Part shown: positions 28,291-37,755 of the stretch, piece by piece
Position numbering within the stretch: the stretch's first letter is position 1
Layout: each line of letters opens with the position of its first letter
Source: Woeseia sp034521225
GTDB lineage: Bacteria; Pseudomonadota; Gammaproteobacteria; Steroidobacterales; Woeseiaceae
Reading direction: 5' to 3'
NCBI GenBank assembly: GCA_034521225.1
Contig: JAXHMR010000033.1
Span: forward strand, 186,001-250,000
DNA length: 64,000 nt
Made by a program: the position numbers and the translations under genes
Notes under the pieces: model-generated
What the model saw: the letters and a program-made list of their open reading frames with translations, nothing else
Told to the model about the DNA's origin: nothing
Databases searched by the model: none

Positions 28291-28551
28291 CTTTGCTCGT
28301 TGTCATATTAAGTAAAAAACTAACTCTGCATTTACGGCGCTCTCTATCCCGGATGCGGAATCGCCCAGGCTCATCCTTTAGTGACGATCGCTAAATCTCT
28401 CCTGTGCGCGTGGAGATACGTGCCACCGTTCCGTGTGTTCGGTACAGCACAGAACCGTCGTGCCTGGTGGTCCAATATGAAGGATGACCTGACCGGTTGG
28501 CGCGCAGATCGCGTCGCCGCCCGCGCATCTCAGCGCAAAGGAGTACGTCCG

Positions 28552-28710
28552 TTGGACCTGTTACGCATCATCATAGCCATCATCCTGCCACCGCTCGGGG
28601 TCTTCCTGCAGGAGGGCATTGGCAAGCATTTCTGGATCAATATTCTGCTCACGCTACTCGGCTATATTCCCGGCATCATTCACGCCGTCTGGATTATCGC
28701 CAAGCGATGA
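28552..28710 (+). CDS. yqaE: YqaE/Pmp3 family small membrane protein
   Basis: A 52-residue hydrophobic protein of the UPF0057 (stress-response proteolipid) family. It has two membrane segments: LLRIIIAIILPPLGVFLQEG, and FWINILLTLLGYIPGIIHAVW, ending in IAKR. The start is taken as TTG at 28552 because AAAGGAG lies 8 bases upstream and the protein then has the exact family length (MDLLRI...). The role is uncertain; relatives are linked to membrane potential and salt or cold stress. A strong terminator follows. Confidence 0.9.
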   Translation: MDLLRIIIAIILPPLGVFLQEGIGKHFWINILLTLLGYIPGIIHAVWIIAKR

Positions 28711-28762
28711 GCGCGGCGTTCGCGCGATAGCGCGGCGATGCCGCCCGCTGACATGCCACAAG

Positions 28763-28792
28763 GCCGGTCCGCTCATGCGCGGACCGGCTTTT
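28763..28792 (+). terminator. Rho-independent terminator after yqaE
   Basis: GCCGGTCCGC at 28763-28772 pairs perfectly with GCGGACCGGC at 28779-28788, followed by TTTT. It lies between convergent yqaE and ppiC and may serve both. Confidence 0.75.
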
Positions 28793-28806
28793 GTGGCTGA
28801 TGCTCT

Positions 28807-29628
28807 CTACTCGATGGTTGCCTTGCTCCGCAGTTCATCAAGGTATTCCTGGAAGCGTCGTTGCTGCAATGCCTGCATCACCTCATTACGTACACTGGCC
28901 AGCGGAGGTGCTTCAGTCTGGCGCGACTGTTCGCGCAGGATGACGTGCCAGCCAAAGTCGGTTTGCACCGGGGCTTCCGTATAGTCGCCGTCCTCAAGTT
29001 TGGCGACTGCATCTGAAAACGGCGCAACCATCTGATTCGGCGCGAACCATCCAAGGTCGCCACCATTTGAGGCAGAAGGACCCGTTGAGTGCTCTGCCGC
29101 AAGGGCCTCAAAATCAGCACCGTCGTCCAGTTGGGTTATCAATCCCTCCGCTTCGCCCTGCGACTCCACCAGGATATGCCGGGCCTTGTACTGGAGAGGG
29201 GGTGCCAGCTCCGTCTGGCTTTTGTACTCAGCCGCTATCTCCTCGTCAGTTATGTTCACATTCGAAAAAAACCGGCTGGCGACGGCTTGTTTGCCGATGA
29301 CGCCGCGAGCGTTGCAATTCAATTTGCGCTTGCACGCTCGAGATCGTCCTTTGCCGCTTTTGCAAGCGTCCTGTGTAGTCAGCACATAGATGTCCGTCAG
29401 TTCGCTGAAAGAATCTCGCTCTCGGTCCTGTGCCGGTCATTTCCGTCGCTGGTTTGTTCGTACGGCTCTGCAAATAAAAGTCCACCACGGCGCTGTCGAC
29501 AGCTTCACCGTTGACGGTGCGCAACGGGTTTCCGCCTGTATCGCGGCGCTGGCAAACAGAAATGCTGCGCTGGCCATAATCGCCGGCAGTGTAAGCGCAG
29601 CCCGGGTTTTGCCAATAGTCGAGTACAT
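28807..29628 (-). CDS. Periplasmic PpiC-type peptidyl-prolyl isomerase (frame-disrupted)
   Basis: Parvulin-family foldase, probably exported: the N-terminus has a signal-like segment (ALTLPAIMASAAFLFASAAIQAE). A SurA-like N-terminal helical part (NGEAVDSAVVDFYLQSR) leads to the rotamase domain, with ARHILVESQGEAEGL, DFEALAAEHSTGPSASNGGDLGWF and PVQTDFGWHVILRE. Frames change near 29525, 29420 and 29320. The gene is the last of a minus-strand set, yciB-yciI-bolA-ppiC. Confidence 0.87.
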
Positions 29629-29679
29629 CTGATATATCCTTCTAGTCTTGAAAAAAATGTATTACGTCAAATCCGGACG

Positions 29680-29948
29680 TTACTCATCGGGAGACGACGC
29701 CTTGATCGAAGCGCGTGAATGTCGGTTTGCAGCAAGTCGCCCAGCGCATCAAACACCATGCGATGCCGCTTCAGAGGCTCTACGCCGCGAAATGCCTCCG
29801 CGACGATTGAGACATCAAAATGCCCGCGGCCGTCCTTTGCGCCGGCATGACCTGCATGAAGATGACTCTGATCCTTGATCAGAAGTTCCTGCGGCCGGAA
29901 CTTTTCCTTGAGCAAGCGCTCGATCAGCTGTATGCGAGCCTCATTCAA
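29680..29948 (-). CDS. bolA: BolA/IbaG family protein (frameshift near the end)
   Basis: Small protein that partners monothiol glutaredoxins in iron-sulfur trafficking. It has the conserved core QSHLHAGHAGAKDGRGHFDVSIVAE and LKRHRMVFDALGDLLQTDIHAL. After HAL the family ending (SIKA) is recovered one base out of frame, stopping at 29680; the uncorrected frame would stop at 29667. The start ATG at 29948 overlaps the yciI stop (ATGA), so translation is coupled. Confidence 0.9.
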
Positions 29949-30244
29949 GGAAGTACCTTCTTGAAGGGCTTGACGGTGACCTTTGCGTAGACACCGGCTT
30001 CGGCATAGGGATCAGCATCCGCCCAGTCTTGCGCATCGGCAATCGATGGAAAATCGACAATCACCAGGCTGCCGGTAAATCCGGCAAGGCCCGGCTCATT
30101 TGTATCAGTGGCGGGGTGTGGCCCGGCGACCAGTACCCGGCCATCCTTCGCCAGTTCCTGCAATCGCTGCAAATGCGCATCACGAGCGCCTTTCCGGCGT
30201 TCGAGACTGTCGGCAACGTCCTCACTGATAATTGCATACCACAC
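29945..30244 (-). CDS. yciI: YciI-family protein
   Basis: A 99-residue ferredoxin-like alpha/beta protein. It carries MWYAIISEDVADSLERRKGARDAHLQRL, LVAGPHPA, and DFPSIADAQDWADADPYAEAGVYAKVTVKPF. The His and Asp of this pattern are the putative active-site pair of the family; the reaction in cells is unknown. The frame is intact. It overlaps the yciB stop at its start and the bolA start at its end. Confidence 0.93.
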   Translation of the reverse strand: MWYAIISEDVADSLERRKGARDAHLQRLQELAKDGRVLVAGPHPATDTNEPGLAGFTGSLVIVDFPSIADAQDWADADPYAEAGVYAKVTVKPFKKVLP

Positions 30245-30809
30245 TACGGCGACTCCTGATCCTGGGGTTGGGACTCATTCTTCTTCATGACGAAACTCAG
30301 CCAGATACTTTGCACTATGATGAACACAATAGTCAGGCCCAGCATCCCGAACAACTTGAAAGTGACCCAGAACTCCTCACTGAAATTGTACGCAACGAAT
30401 AAATTGACACCGCCAATGACGATAAAAAATGCCGCCCACAATGTGTTCAAACGCAGCCATTGGGCGCTTGAAAGCTCAACAGCTGTTTCCATCAGTCGTT
30501 GCACAACCGGTTTGTCGCCGATCCATTGGCTGCCTACGAACACCAGCGCAAAGGCCCAGTTCAGGACTGTTGGTTTCCAGTACAGAAAGGTCGCGTTGCG
30601 AAAAAAAGAGAGTGGCGGCGCCAGGTGCCAGTCTGTCAGGACCCGGTCGAGGCGAGATACATGCGGTTGATCTTGCGGGTCATCAACCATTGCAAAAGCA
30701 TAAGTGTCGGCATCGCAATCATCAACACGGCGGTGGCGAAAAATATGTCCTTGAAAAAATAGGCGGCAATAAAGATGACTATGGGGACATAGTCAAAGAG
30801 CAGTTGCAT
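30244..30809 (-). CDS. yciB: Inner membrane septation protein YciB (one frameshift)
   Basis: Integral membrane protein involved in envelope synthesis and septation. The N-terminus MQLLFDYVPIVIFIAAYFFKDIFFATAVL is in one frame. After a shift near 30640 the rest follows (HLAPPLSFFRNATFLYWKPTVLNWAFALVF, LRLNTLWAAFFIVIGGVNLFVAY, VTFKLFGMLGLTIVFIIVQSIWL). Five or so membrane segments and about 189 codons fit the family. It is the first gene of the yciB-yciI-bolA-ppiC set. Confidence 0.92.
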
Positions 30810-30926
30810 TGATTATCCGCTTCCGGAGTAATGAGAAAGGCCGGCATGATAGCGTAAATGCAAGGTGCCCCCAAAATGTAGATTGCCGTATCGACGGCCC
30901 GGTTGCGCTGTCTATACAATGTTCAA

Positions 30927-31550
30927 ATGGCCAAAATCGTCGAAATCCATCCCGTCAATCCGCAGCCCAGGCACGTGGCCGAAGTAGTGGCGGCGATCCG
31001 TGGCGGTGCCCTGATTGCCTATCCGACCGATTCCAGCTATGCGTTTCGGGCTGCCATATCGGCGACAAGCGCGCGATGGACCGCATCCGGCGGATTCGCC
31101 AAACTGACAAACACCATAATTTCACCCTTGTCTGCACTGATTTATCAGAAATCAGCCTGTATGCGCGTGTTGACAACTGGGCTTACCGGCTCCTTAAAGC
31201 CCATACGCCGGGGCCCTACACGTTTATCCTTCAGGCGACACGCGAGGTGCCGAAGCGCCTGCAGAATCCGCGCCGCCGCACCATTGGGCTCCGCGTTCCG
31301 GATCATCCTGTCGTGCACGCGCTGCTTGACGCGCTCGGTGAGCCAATTATGAGTTCGACATTGTCGCTGCCTGGCGACGATCTTCCGTTGACGGATGTCG
31401 AGGAGATCGAGCGCAGGATTGGTCACGAAATCGAGATCATCGTGTCATCCGGTCCTACTGCGCATCGAGCCGACCAGCGTTGTAGACCTGTCGAAAGGCT
31501 CAATCGAGGTACTGCGCAAGGGGCGTGGAAAGCTGGATTTTATCGACTGA
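30927..31550 (+). CDS. yciO: YciO/YrdC/Sua5-family protein (frame-disrupted)
   Basis: A YrdC-like domain protein, the YciO branch, which binds double-stranded RNA-like ligands; its cellular role is not settled. Motifs are GGALIAYPTDSSYAFG, KRAMDRIRRIRQTDKHHNFTLVC, then KAHTPGPYTFILQATREVPKRLQNPRRRTIGLRVPDHPV. Shifts occur near 31050 and 31465. The last part reads SVVDLSKGSIEVLRKGRGKLDFID. The ATG at 30927 starts MAKIVEIHP, near the family start. It precedes scpA, as in many relatives. Confidence 0.9.
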
Positions 31551-31623
31551 CTGCGTGGTCGAAAGCGTTTGCCGCAGGCCGCGCGATTTACGTTAAAATG
31601 CGCCGTCACCGCCCGGATCTCCC

Positions 31624-32509
31624 ATGAAGCCTGAATTGACAATTGTTACCAGCAAGGACGCGCCCAGACCCGTCCACGACGGCGTCTTGCGGCCCGAGCA
31701 GGGCGAAATGCCATTTGCCGTCGTCGACGGTGAGCCGGTCACCCAGCTGCCGCAGGATCGCTGCGTCCACGCCGTATGCGCTGCAGGTGTTCCTGGAGGC
31801 CTTCGAGGGGCCGCTTGACTTGCTGTTGTATCTGATCCGGCGCCAGAATATCGACATCCTGGATATTCCGATCGCTGAGATCACGCGCCAGTACGTCCAG
31901 TACATAGAACTGATGAAGGAAATGCAGCTGGAGCTGGCTGGCGAGTACCTGTTGATGGCTGCCATGCTGGCGGAGATCAAATCGCGAATGCTGCTGCCGC
32001 GCGCCGAGGCTATCGAGGAAGAGGAAGAAGACCCGCGCGCTGAACTCGTGCGCAGGTTGCAGGAGTACGAGCGCTTCAAGAAAGCAGCCGAGGATATCGA
32101 TGCGTTGCCTCGACTTGAGCGCGACGTTTTTCCGGTCAGTGCGGATGCGCCGGAGCGCAAGGTCACCACGCAACTCCCGGACGTGACACTCAAGGAGCTA
32201 TTGCTGGCATTCCATGATGTACTGAAACGTGCGGAAATGTTTTCGAACCTCCACCTTCAGCGCGAGCCGCTGTCGGTGCGCCAACGGATGTCCGAAATTC
32301 TGTCACGCATCAAGGCCAATGCATTTTCCAGTTTCGCGGATCTGTTTGATCCGGAAGAGGGGCGCATGGGTGTCGCGGTTACGTTTATTGCGATACTGGA
32401 ATTGTTGCGCTCCTCAACTATCAGAAGTCGTGCAGGCCGAGGCCTACGCACCGCTGCATGTCGTGCGGCATCGTCCGTACGCCTGGTGTCTGAAGACGCC
32501 GAATCCTGA
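31624..32509 (+). CDS. scpA: Segregation and condensation protein A (frame-disrupted)
   Basis: Kleisin subunit of the SMC-ScpAB complex. The core motif FEGPLDLLLYLIRRQNIDILDIPIAEITRQYV identifies it, followed by LAGEYLLMAAMLAEIKSRMLLP and the C-terminal winged helix (VAVTFIAILELL). Shifts occur near 31770 and 32418, and the frame apparently returns near 32480 to end at SEDAES (32509). An N-terminal extension of about 50 residues precedes the kleisin domain. It lies just ahead of scpB. Confidence 0.92.
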
Positions 32510-32553
32510 GGCCACACGGCCTGACATTCACCACCACTACGAACCGAGCCTCT

Positions 32554-33346
32554 ATGGACGACACGGAAATCAGGTATTTTGTAGAAGCTGCGCTGTTGGC
32601 TGCCGGCCGGCCGTCGAGCGTGGACCAACTCAAGGCATTGTTCGACGACGATGCGGCGCCGGAAAAGGCGGAAATACGCCAGGCGTTGAGTGACCTGGAC
32701 GATGAGTACGCGCCGCGTGGCCTGACGATCGGTGAGGTTGCCTCCGGCTTTCGCATCCAGATCAAGACGTCGATGGCCGAGCGCCTCGGGAAGTTGTGGA
32801 AGAGCGTCCGCCGCGCTATTCGCGCGCATTGTTTGAGACCCTCGCACTCATCGCGTATCGCCAGCCGATGACACGGGGTGAAATCGAGGAGATTCGCGGC
32901 GTATCCGTCAGCAGCAATATCATCCGCACGTTGCTGGAACGGGAGTGGATACGCGTAGTTGGGCACCGCGACGTGCCCGGACGACCGGCAATGTTCGGAA
33001 CCACGCGGCTGTTTCTTGATTACTTTGGCTTGAAAAAGCTTGAAGACCTGCCGCCGCTGGCCGACCTGTCTGATTGGGAGACATTGCGGGTGCAATCGAA
33101 TCTTCCAGCAGTCAACGAGGAAGAAGTGCGCGGCGAGTCCGCGAGATCCACACGCTGCTGCAGCCGGGTCCTGGTGACGCCGACGAAGCCGACGATGACG
33201 ACGAGGATACCTTCGAGGAGATCTCGGCGACGCGTTGGCCGGAGGAGTCAGACGACGCAGAAGAACCGCCGGCAGAGCGAGAAACCGAAGGCGATGCCGA
33301 TACCGTAGAGCGGGACGGCAACGAATCCTCAGCCAGTAACGCCTGA
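32554..33346 (+). CDS. scpB: Segregation and condensation protein B (frame-disrupted)
   Basis: Winged-helix partner of ScpA that dimerises and regulates SMC. Motifs are EAALLAAGRPSSVDQL, GFRIQIKTSMAERLGKL, ALFETLALIAYRQPMTRGEIEEIRGVSVSS and GRPAMFGTTRLFLDYFGLKKLEDLPPL. Shifts lie near 32800 and 33125. The C-terminal 70 residues are a strongly acidic tail (DADEADDDDEDTFEE), longer than in most ScpB. rluB starts 8 bases after the stop. Confidence 0.92.
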
Positions 33347-33354
33347 ACGGCGGC

Positions 33355-34175
33355 ATGGCCGATCGTGTCCAGAAGGTTCTTGCCGCGGCCGGGCATGGCT
33401 CGCGCCGTGAAATCGAGGGCTGGATCCGGGAAGGGCGGCTGACGATCGATGGCCGCGTGGCCGCGCTCGGCGATACCGTCGAGGGGCAGGAACAGGTCGC
33501 ACTTGATGGCCGCCGATTGGCGCAACCGCGGCGCGCGGCAGCCGACCAGCACATCATGTATCACGAGCCCGCGGAACGAGGTCAGCGAGTCGCGCGGACC
33601 CGGAAGGCCGGCGAACCGTGTTTGCTTCGCTGCCCAAACTGAAAGGTTCGCGCTGGGTGGCGGTCGGGCGGCTCGATATGACGACCACAGGCCTGATGCT
33701 GTTTACGACAGACGGCGCACTGGCACACCGATTGATGCATCCGTCGGCCGAAATATTGCGCCGCTACGCAGTCCGCATCCATGGCCAGCCGGACGACGAG
33801 ACCCTGTCCCGGTTGCGCGAGGGCGTGACCCTCGATGACGGCATGGCACACTTCGAATCCCTGTCGGAGACCGGTGGCGACGGCGCCAACCGCTGGTATA
33901 CCGTGACGCTGCGCGAAGGCCGCAACCGCGAGGTGCGGCGCTTGTGGGAATCACAGGGGCTCGAGGTCAGCCGCCTGATTCGCGTTGCTTACGGCCCGAT
34001 CGACCTGCCACGCAAGCTGCGCCGCGGCAAGCACCAGCCGCTGACGCCCGGCGAGGTGCAGGCGTTGTACCGTGCCGCGGGTCTTCCCGCGCCGGAGCAC
34101 CCGTGGCCGGCGCGCCCATCACCGGCGCGAAAAAAATATAAAAAGCCGTTAAAAAAGAGAAGGATGAAACGTTAA
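33355..34175 (+). CDS. rluB: 23S rRNA pseudouridine-2605 synthase RluB (one or two frameshifts)
   Basis: Modifies helix 89-region uridine in 23S rRNA. An S4 RNA-binding domain starts the protein (QKVLAAAGHGSRREIEGWIREGRLTIDG). The catalytic Asp is in VGRLDMTTTGLMLFTTDG, and the family ending is LREGRNREVRRLWESQGLEVSRLIRVAYG. A shift lies near 33565-33620. A basic C-terminal tail (PARKKYKKPLKKRRMKR) closes it. RluB and RluE/RluF are related; the scpB-adjacent position favours RluB. Confidence 0.9.
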
Positions 34176-34189
34176 TTTAAAGTTTAATG

Positions 34190-34942
34190 TTACTGAGCAT
34201 CGAGGCTCTCCCCGGTAACACCGCGGCTGTCAGGGCCCAGCAGGTAAAGGTATACCGGCAATACTTCTTCGGGCGTCTTCAGCGCGTCGCGGTCCTCCGC
34301 CGGGTAGGCCGCAAGGCGCATATCCGTACGCACGGGGCCAGGGTTGATGCAGTTGACGCGCAGGCTGGTGTGCTTGTGTTCATCCGCCAGCGTCTGCGAC
34401 AGGCCCTCGATACCGAACTTGGAGACGGCATAGGCGCCCCAGAACGCCCGGCCCTTGCGCCCGACGCCACTGCTGATAAAGACCAGTGAAGGATCCGGCG
34501 CTTTGTTGAGCAATGGCAGACACACCTGCGTGAGGGCGAACGGTGCCGTCAAATTGACGTGCAATACGCGCTGCCATTCGGCGGCATCGTATTGCGCGAT
34601 CGCGTGCCGCTGGCCGAGTATGCCGGCGTTGTGAACGAGGCCGTCGAGGCGGCCGAATTCCGCGTCCAGGCTTTCGGCAAGCGACGTGTACGCAGTGCTG
34701 TCCGCGGTGGCGAGATCCATAACAGCGATCGACGGACGCAGCGCGCCGTCGATCGTGTCAATCTCATCGTAGACCTTTTCAAGTTTTTTGCTGTTGCGCC
34801 CGTGCAGTATGACGCGGGCGCCGAGTCGTGCGGCCGTTGCTGCAGCGCACGACCGATGCCATCTGATGCACCGGTAACCAGGATCATTCGATCCTTCAGC
34901 AGAGTCATTCGGGTACTGGTAATTTTTTGCATCAAAACTCAT
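34190..34942 (-). CDS. yciK: YciK-family short-chain dehydrogenase (frame-disrupted)
   Basis: NAD(P)-dependent oxidoreductase of unknown substrate. It starts MSFDAKNYQYPND and continues LKDRMILVTGASDGIGRA after a shift near 34893; a second shift lies near 34850. The Rossmann motif GASDGIG, the HNAGIL segment, the catalytic Ser (FISSGVGRKG) and YAVSK (Tyr and Lys) are all present. The start at 34942 fits the family; later ATGs would lose the first strand. It is next to rmuC, the phosphatase and ubiG. Confidence 0.9.
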   Translation of the reverse strand: MSFDAKNYQYPNDSAEGSNDPGYRCIRWHRSCAAATAARLGARVILHGRNSKKLEKVYDEIDTIDGALRPSIAVMDLATADSTAYTSLAESLDAEFGRLDGLVHNAGILGQRHAIAQYDAAEWQRVLHVNLTAPFALTQVCLPLLNKAPDPSLVFISSGVGRKGRAFWGAYAVSKFGIEGLSQTLADEHKHTSLRVNCINPGPVRTDMRLAAYPAEDRDALKTPEEVLPVYLYLLGPDSRGVTGESLDAQ

Positions 34943-34961
34943 GGGCCTGTCCTGTGAAATG

Positions 34962-36343
34962 TCAGTCACGCTGCCCGGCGTCCTGCTGTTCGCCGGCTTC
35001 CTCATCCGGGCCCGGGTCCGGGTCATCATCGCTGCTGCTGATTATGCCGCGGGGCATGGATTCCAGTGGTTCCAGCGGATCTCCAGCTCTCCGCTTCCGG
35101 CCGAACGCCCCGAGCTGGAGCAGTATCTTCGGGCACCCGGCAGTGACACCGCGTTCCAGCGATCCTGACTGGCCCGATCCGGTAGTCCGTCGACACCTGC
35201 CCGCCAGCTGCTTGCCCATCCTGTTCATGTGGCCAACAAAGGTGCTGAGGCGGCCGTGCAGGTCCTCGGCCAGGTGGCGGATTTCCTCGGCATTCTCCGC
35301 CAGTAGCCACGCTGCTGCGGCGAGCGATAGGCGCGACGGCCTTCCAGCAGATGCAGCCGAAAGGCCGTTGGTCGGCGAGGACACGTTCCGTCTGGTGAGC
35401 AGCGCGGAATTCAATCAGCTCCGGGTCCTCGTTCAGCGCGGCACTCAGGAACTGGTCGCCGGGAATGAACAAAATGACAAATTCGGGGCTGCGCGACGAA
35501 CCGGTGCCCGATAGGCCCGCGCTCAGCCAGTTTGCGTATGTGCTCGACGCAGCGTTGCGCGCCTGGCGGTCGAGTCCGAGTTTTCGCCGGGCATCGGTCG
35601 TGGCTTCGACGGCTTCCAGGTACGCATCGAGCGGTGTCTTTACATCGACAATCAGTTCGCGCCGGTCCGGCATGCGCACGATCATGTCGGGCCGTATGAC
35701 CTTGTCGTCCGCGGCGTTGTGCACCTGCTCCTGGAAATCACAATGCTCGACCATGCCTGCCAGTTCAACCAGCCGGCGCAGCGTAATTTCGCCCCAGCGG
35801 CCGCGCACTTCCGGGCGGCGCAGTGCCTTGACGAGATTCTGAGTTTCCTCAGCCAGTGATTTCTGGCTGATCTGCATGGCTTCGATCTGTGAACGTATGC
35901 TGCCGTAGGCTTCACTTCGTGCCTTTTCGAGTTCACCGATTTGCCGGCCGGTCTCCTTCAGCGCGTCACGGATCGGCTTGACCAGGTTCTCAACTGCTTC
36001 TCCGGGCGCCAAGCTCCTGTTGCGCACGCGCCTGGTGTGCACTGGGATTCTGTTCGGCAAGGCGCAGGAATGTTTCGCTGTTCGCTCTAAGCGACCGGTT
36101 GGCGAGATCGGCGAAGGACATGAGTTAGACGGCTTGTCGCCGCCTCAAAGGCAACGTCGCGCTCGTGCTGCAGGTCGTCCTGATCCTTGATCCGTCGTTG
36201 CAGATCTTCAATCGACCGGTACAGCTGCTGCCGCCGGTAGCGGGCGCATCGAGCCACGCGATCAAGGCACCCAGCAGGGCGCCTGTCGCAAGAGCGGGCA
36301 GGCCGATACTGACCAGGATCGGGTCAATCGTAAGCAGCGCCAT
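34962..36343 (-). CDS. rmuC: DNA recombination protein RmuC (frame-disrupted)
   Basis: Predicted nuclease-fold protein that limits DNA inversions. An N-terminal membrane segment (ILVSIGLPALATGALLGALIAWL) leads to a coiled coil. The RmuC core follows: GRWGEITLRRLVELAGMVEHCDFQEQ, then IVRMPDRRELIVDVKTPLDAYLEA, FVILFIPGDQFLSAALNEDPEL, and LHGRLSTFVGHMNRMGKQL. Shifts lie near 36175, 36000, 35330, 35200 and 35170. The tail is acidic. Its ATG overlaps the stop of the upstream phosphatase gene (ATGA). Confidence 0.9.
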
Positions 36344-37041
36344 CAGGCCTCCAGCTTGAGGGCAGTACGCAACAGTCGCGTCAGTTCAACGGTGTCGCCA
36401 ACAATCGCATCGGCATTCCAGCGCCCGGGATCATCATCGGCGGAAATATAACCGTACGATACTGCCACCGTCGTCATGCCGGCGGCGCGTCCTGCTTCAA
36501 TATCACGAGCGGAATCGCCGACGTATATCACCCGCTGCGGTTCGACGCCGAGCATGCGGCTGGCCAGCAGCATCGGCGCCGGATCCGGCTTGCGCTGCGG
36601 CAGCGTGTCGCCGCTGATTGCGCATGCCGCACGCTCAAGCAGATTGAGCTTTGCCAGCAGTGGTTCGGTCAGGCGCCGGGGTTTGTTCGTCACTACGCCC
36701 CACGGACGATTTCCGTGGTCCAGGTCATCAAGCAGCAAGGCAAGGTCCGGGAAAAGGCAGGACTGCTCGCAAACGGCCTCCGCGTAGAGCGCCAGGTAGT
36801 CGTCATACAATGACTGGTGCTCATCGTCATCGACATTCGGAAACGCCAACCGGATGAGACCGGCAGCGCCGTTCGACACGTTCGAACGAGCCAGGTCATA
36901 GGCAACGGCCACATCACCGCGGCTCGTCTGCATGTGTGTCAGCACCGCCACCATATCGGGCGCGGTATCCACCAGGGTACCGTCCAGGTCAAACAGCACT
37001 GCCAGATGGTGATTGCCGATTGCGGCAGGATCGCTTGCCAT
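36343..37041 (-). CDS. HAD phosphatase, MupP/phosphoglycolate phosphatase type
   Basis: Haloacid dehalogenase hydrolase with motif I LFDLDGTLVDTAPDM, motif II VVTNKP, the Lys of motif III in LPQRKPDP, and motif IV VGDSARDIEAG; 232 residues and intact. Sequence alone would be called phosphoglycolate phosphatase (Gph). In Pseudomonas the gene between ubiG and the YciK-type dehydrogenase is mupP, the N-acetylmuramic acid 6-phosphate phosphatase of cell-wall recycling, and the arrangement here is the same. The start at 37041 overlaps the ubiG stop (TAATG); the longer upstream reading is inside ubiG. Confidence 0.88.
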   Translation of the reverse strand: MASDPAAIGNHHLAVLFDLDGTLVDTAPDMVAVLTHMQTSRGDVAVAYDLARSNVSNGAAGLIRLAFPNVDDDEHQSLYDDYLALYAEAVCEQSCLFPDLALLLDDLDHGNRPWGVVTNKPRRLTEPLLAKLNLLERAACAISGDTLPQRKPDPAPMLLASRMLGVEPQRVIYVGDSARDIEAGRAAGMTTVAVSYGYISADDDPGRWNADAIVGDTVELTRLLRTALKLEA

Positions 37042-37755
37042 TACAGAGCGGGTCGCCGGAAATGCATCATGTAATTGACGTCGACATTTGGACCCAGTGA
37101 ATACTCGCGGGTCAGCGGGTTGTAGTGCAGACCGATCATTCCTTGCAGTTCGAGGCCGGCGTGGCGCGCCCATTCCTCGAGTTCGGATGGCCGGATAAAT
37201 TTCTCGTACTCGTGCGTGCCGGCGGGCAGCAGCCGCAGCAGATACTCCGCGCCGACAATGGCAAACAGGAAAGCCTTGGGGTTACGGTTGATGGTTGAGA
37301 AAAACAGATGCCCGCCCGGCTTGACGAGGCGAGTGCAGGCGTCCACGACGTCCCCAGGTGACGGGACATGCTCAAGCATTTCGAGGCATGTCACTACGTC
37401 GAATTCACCGGCATGCCCATCGGCAAATGACTCGGCGCCGGCCTGCACATACTCAACGCTCGAACCGGACTCGACCTGGTGCAGTCTCGCAACCGCCAGC
37501 GCGCGTTCGGCGAGATCGATACCGGTTACACGTGCGCCGGCCTTGTCCATGGATTCCGACAGGATTCCGCCGCCACAACCGACGTCGAGTACGAGCGCGC
37601 CGTCGAGGCTGGCCCGTTGACGAATGTAATCGAGCCGCAACGCGATCGATCTCGTGCAACGGCCGGAATTCCCCGTGCGGGTCCCACCAGCTGGCGGCAA
37701 GCGCATCGAACTTGGCAATTTCACCTGTGTCGACGTTCTGCGAGGTTGTCGTCAT
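37041..37755 (-). CDS. ubiG: Ubiquinone biosynthesis O-methyltransferase UbiG (one frameshift)
   Basis: SAM-dependent methyltransferase for both O-methylations in ubiquinone synthesis. The N-terminus has VDTGEIAKFDALAASWWDPHGEFRPLHEI. After a shift near 37640 come LRLDYIRQRA, the SAM motif VLDVGCGGGILSE, VTCLEMLEHVP, and HEYEKFIRPSELEEWARHAGLE. It ends VNYMMHFRRP. About 238 codons. The start ATG at 37755 overlaps the mtaD stop in an ATGA. Confidence 0.94.

Larger units (their letters stand above)
28086..28551. other. Intergenic region between the repeat protein and yqaE
   Basis: Contains a nested hairpin at 28090-28138 and a strong terminator at 28263-28290. Two copies of TGTGACTCGC lie between them. 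A reading frame open from 28381 runs into yqaE, but its first 57 codons have no family resemblance and no ribosome site, so it is not annotated as coding. Confidence 0.6.

Noticed and set aside
28381..28551. N-terminal extension of YqaE
   Set aside because: Family length is 52 residues and a perfect ribosome site precedes the TTG at 28552.
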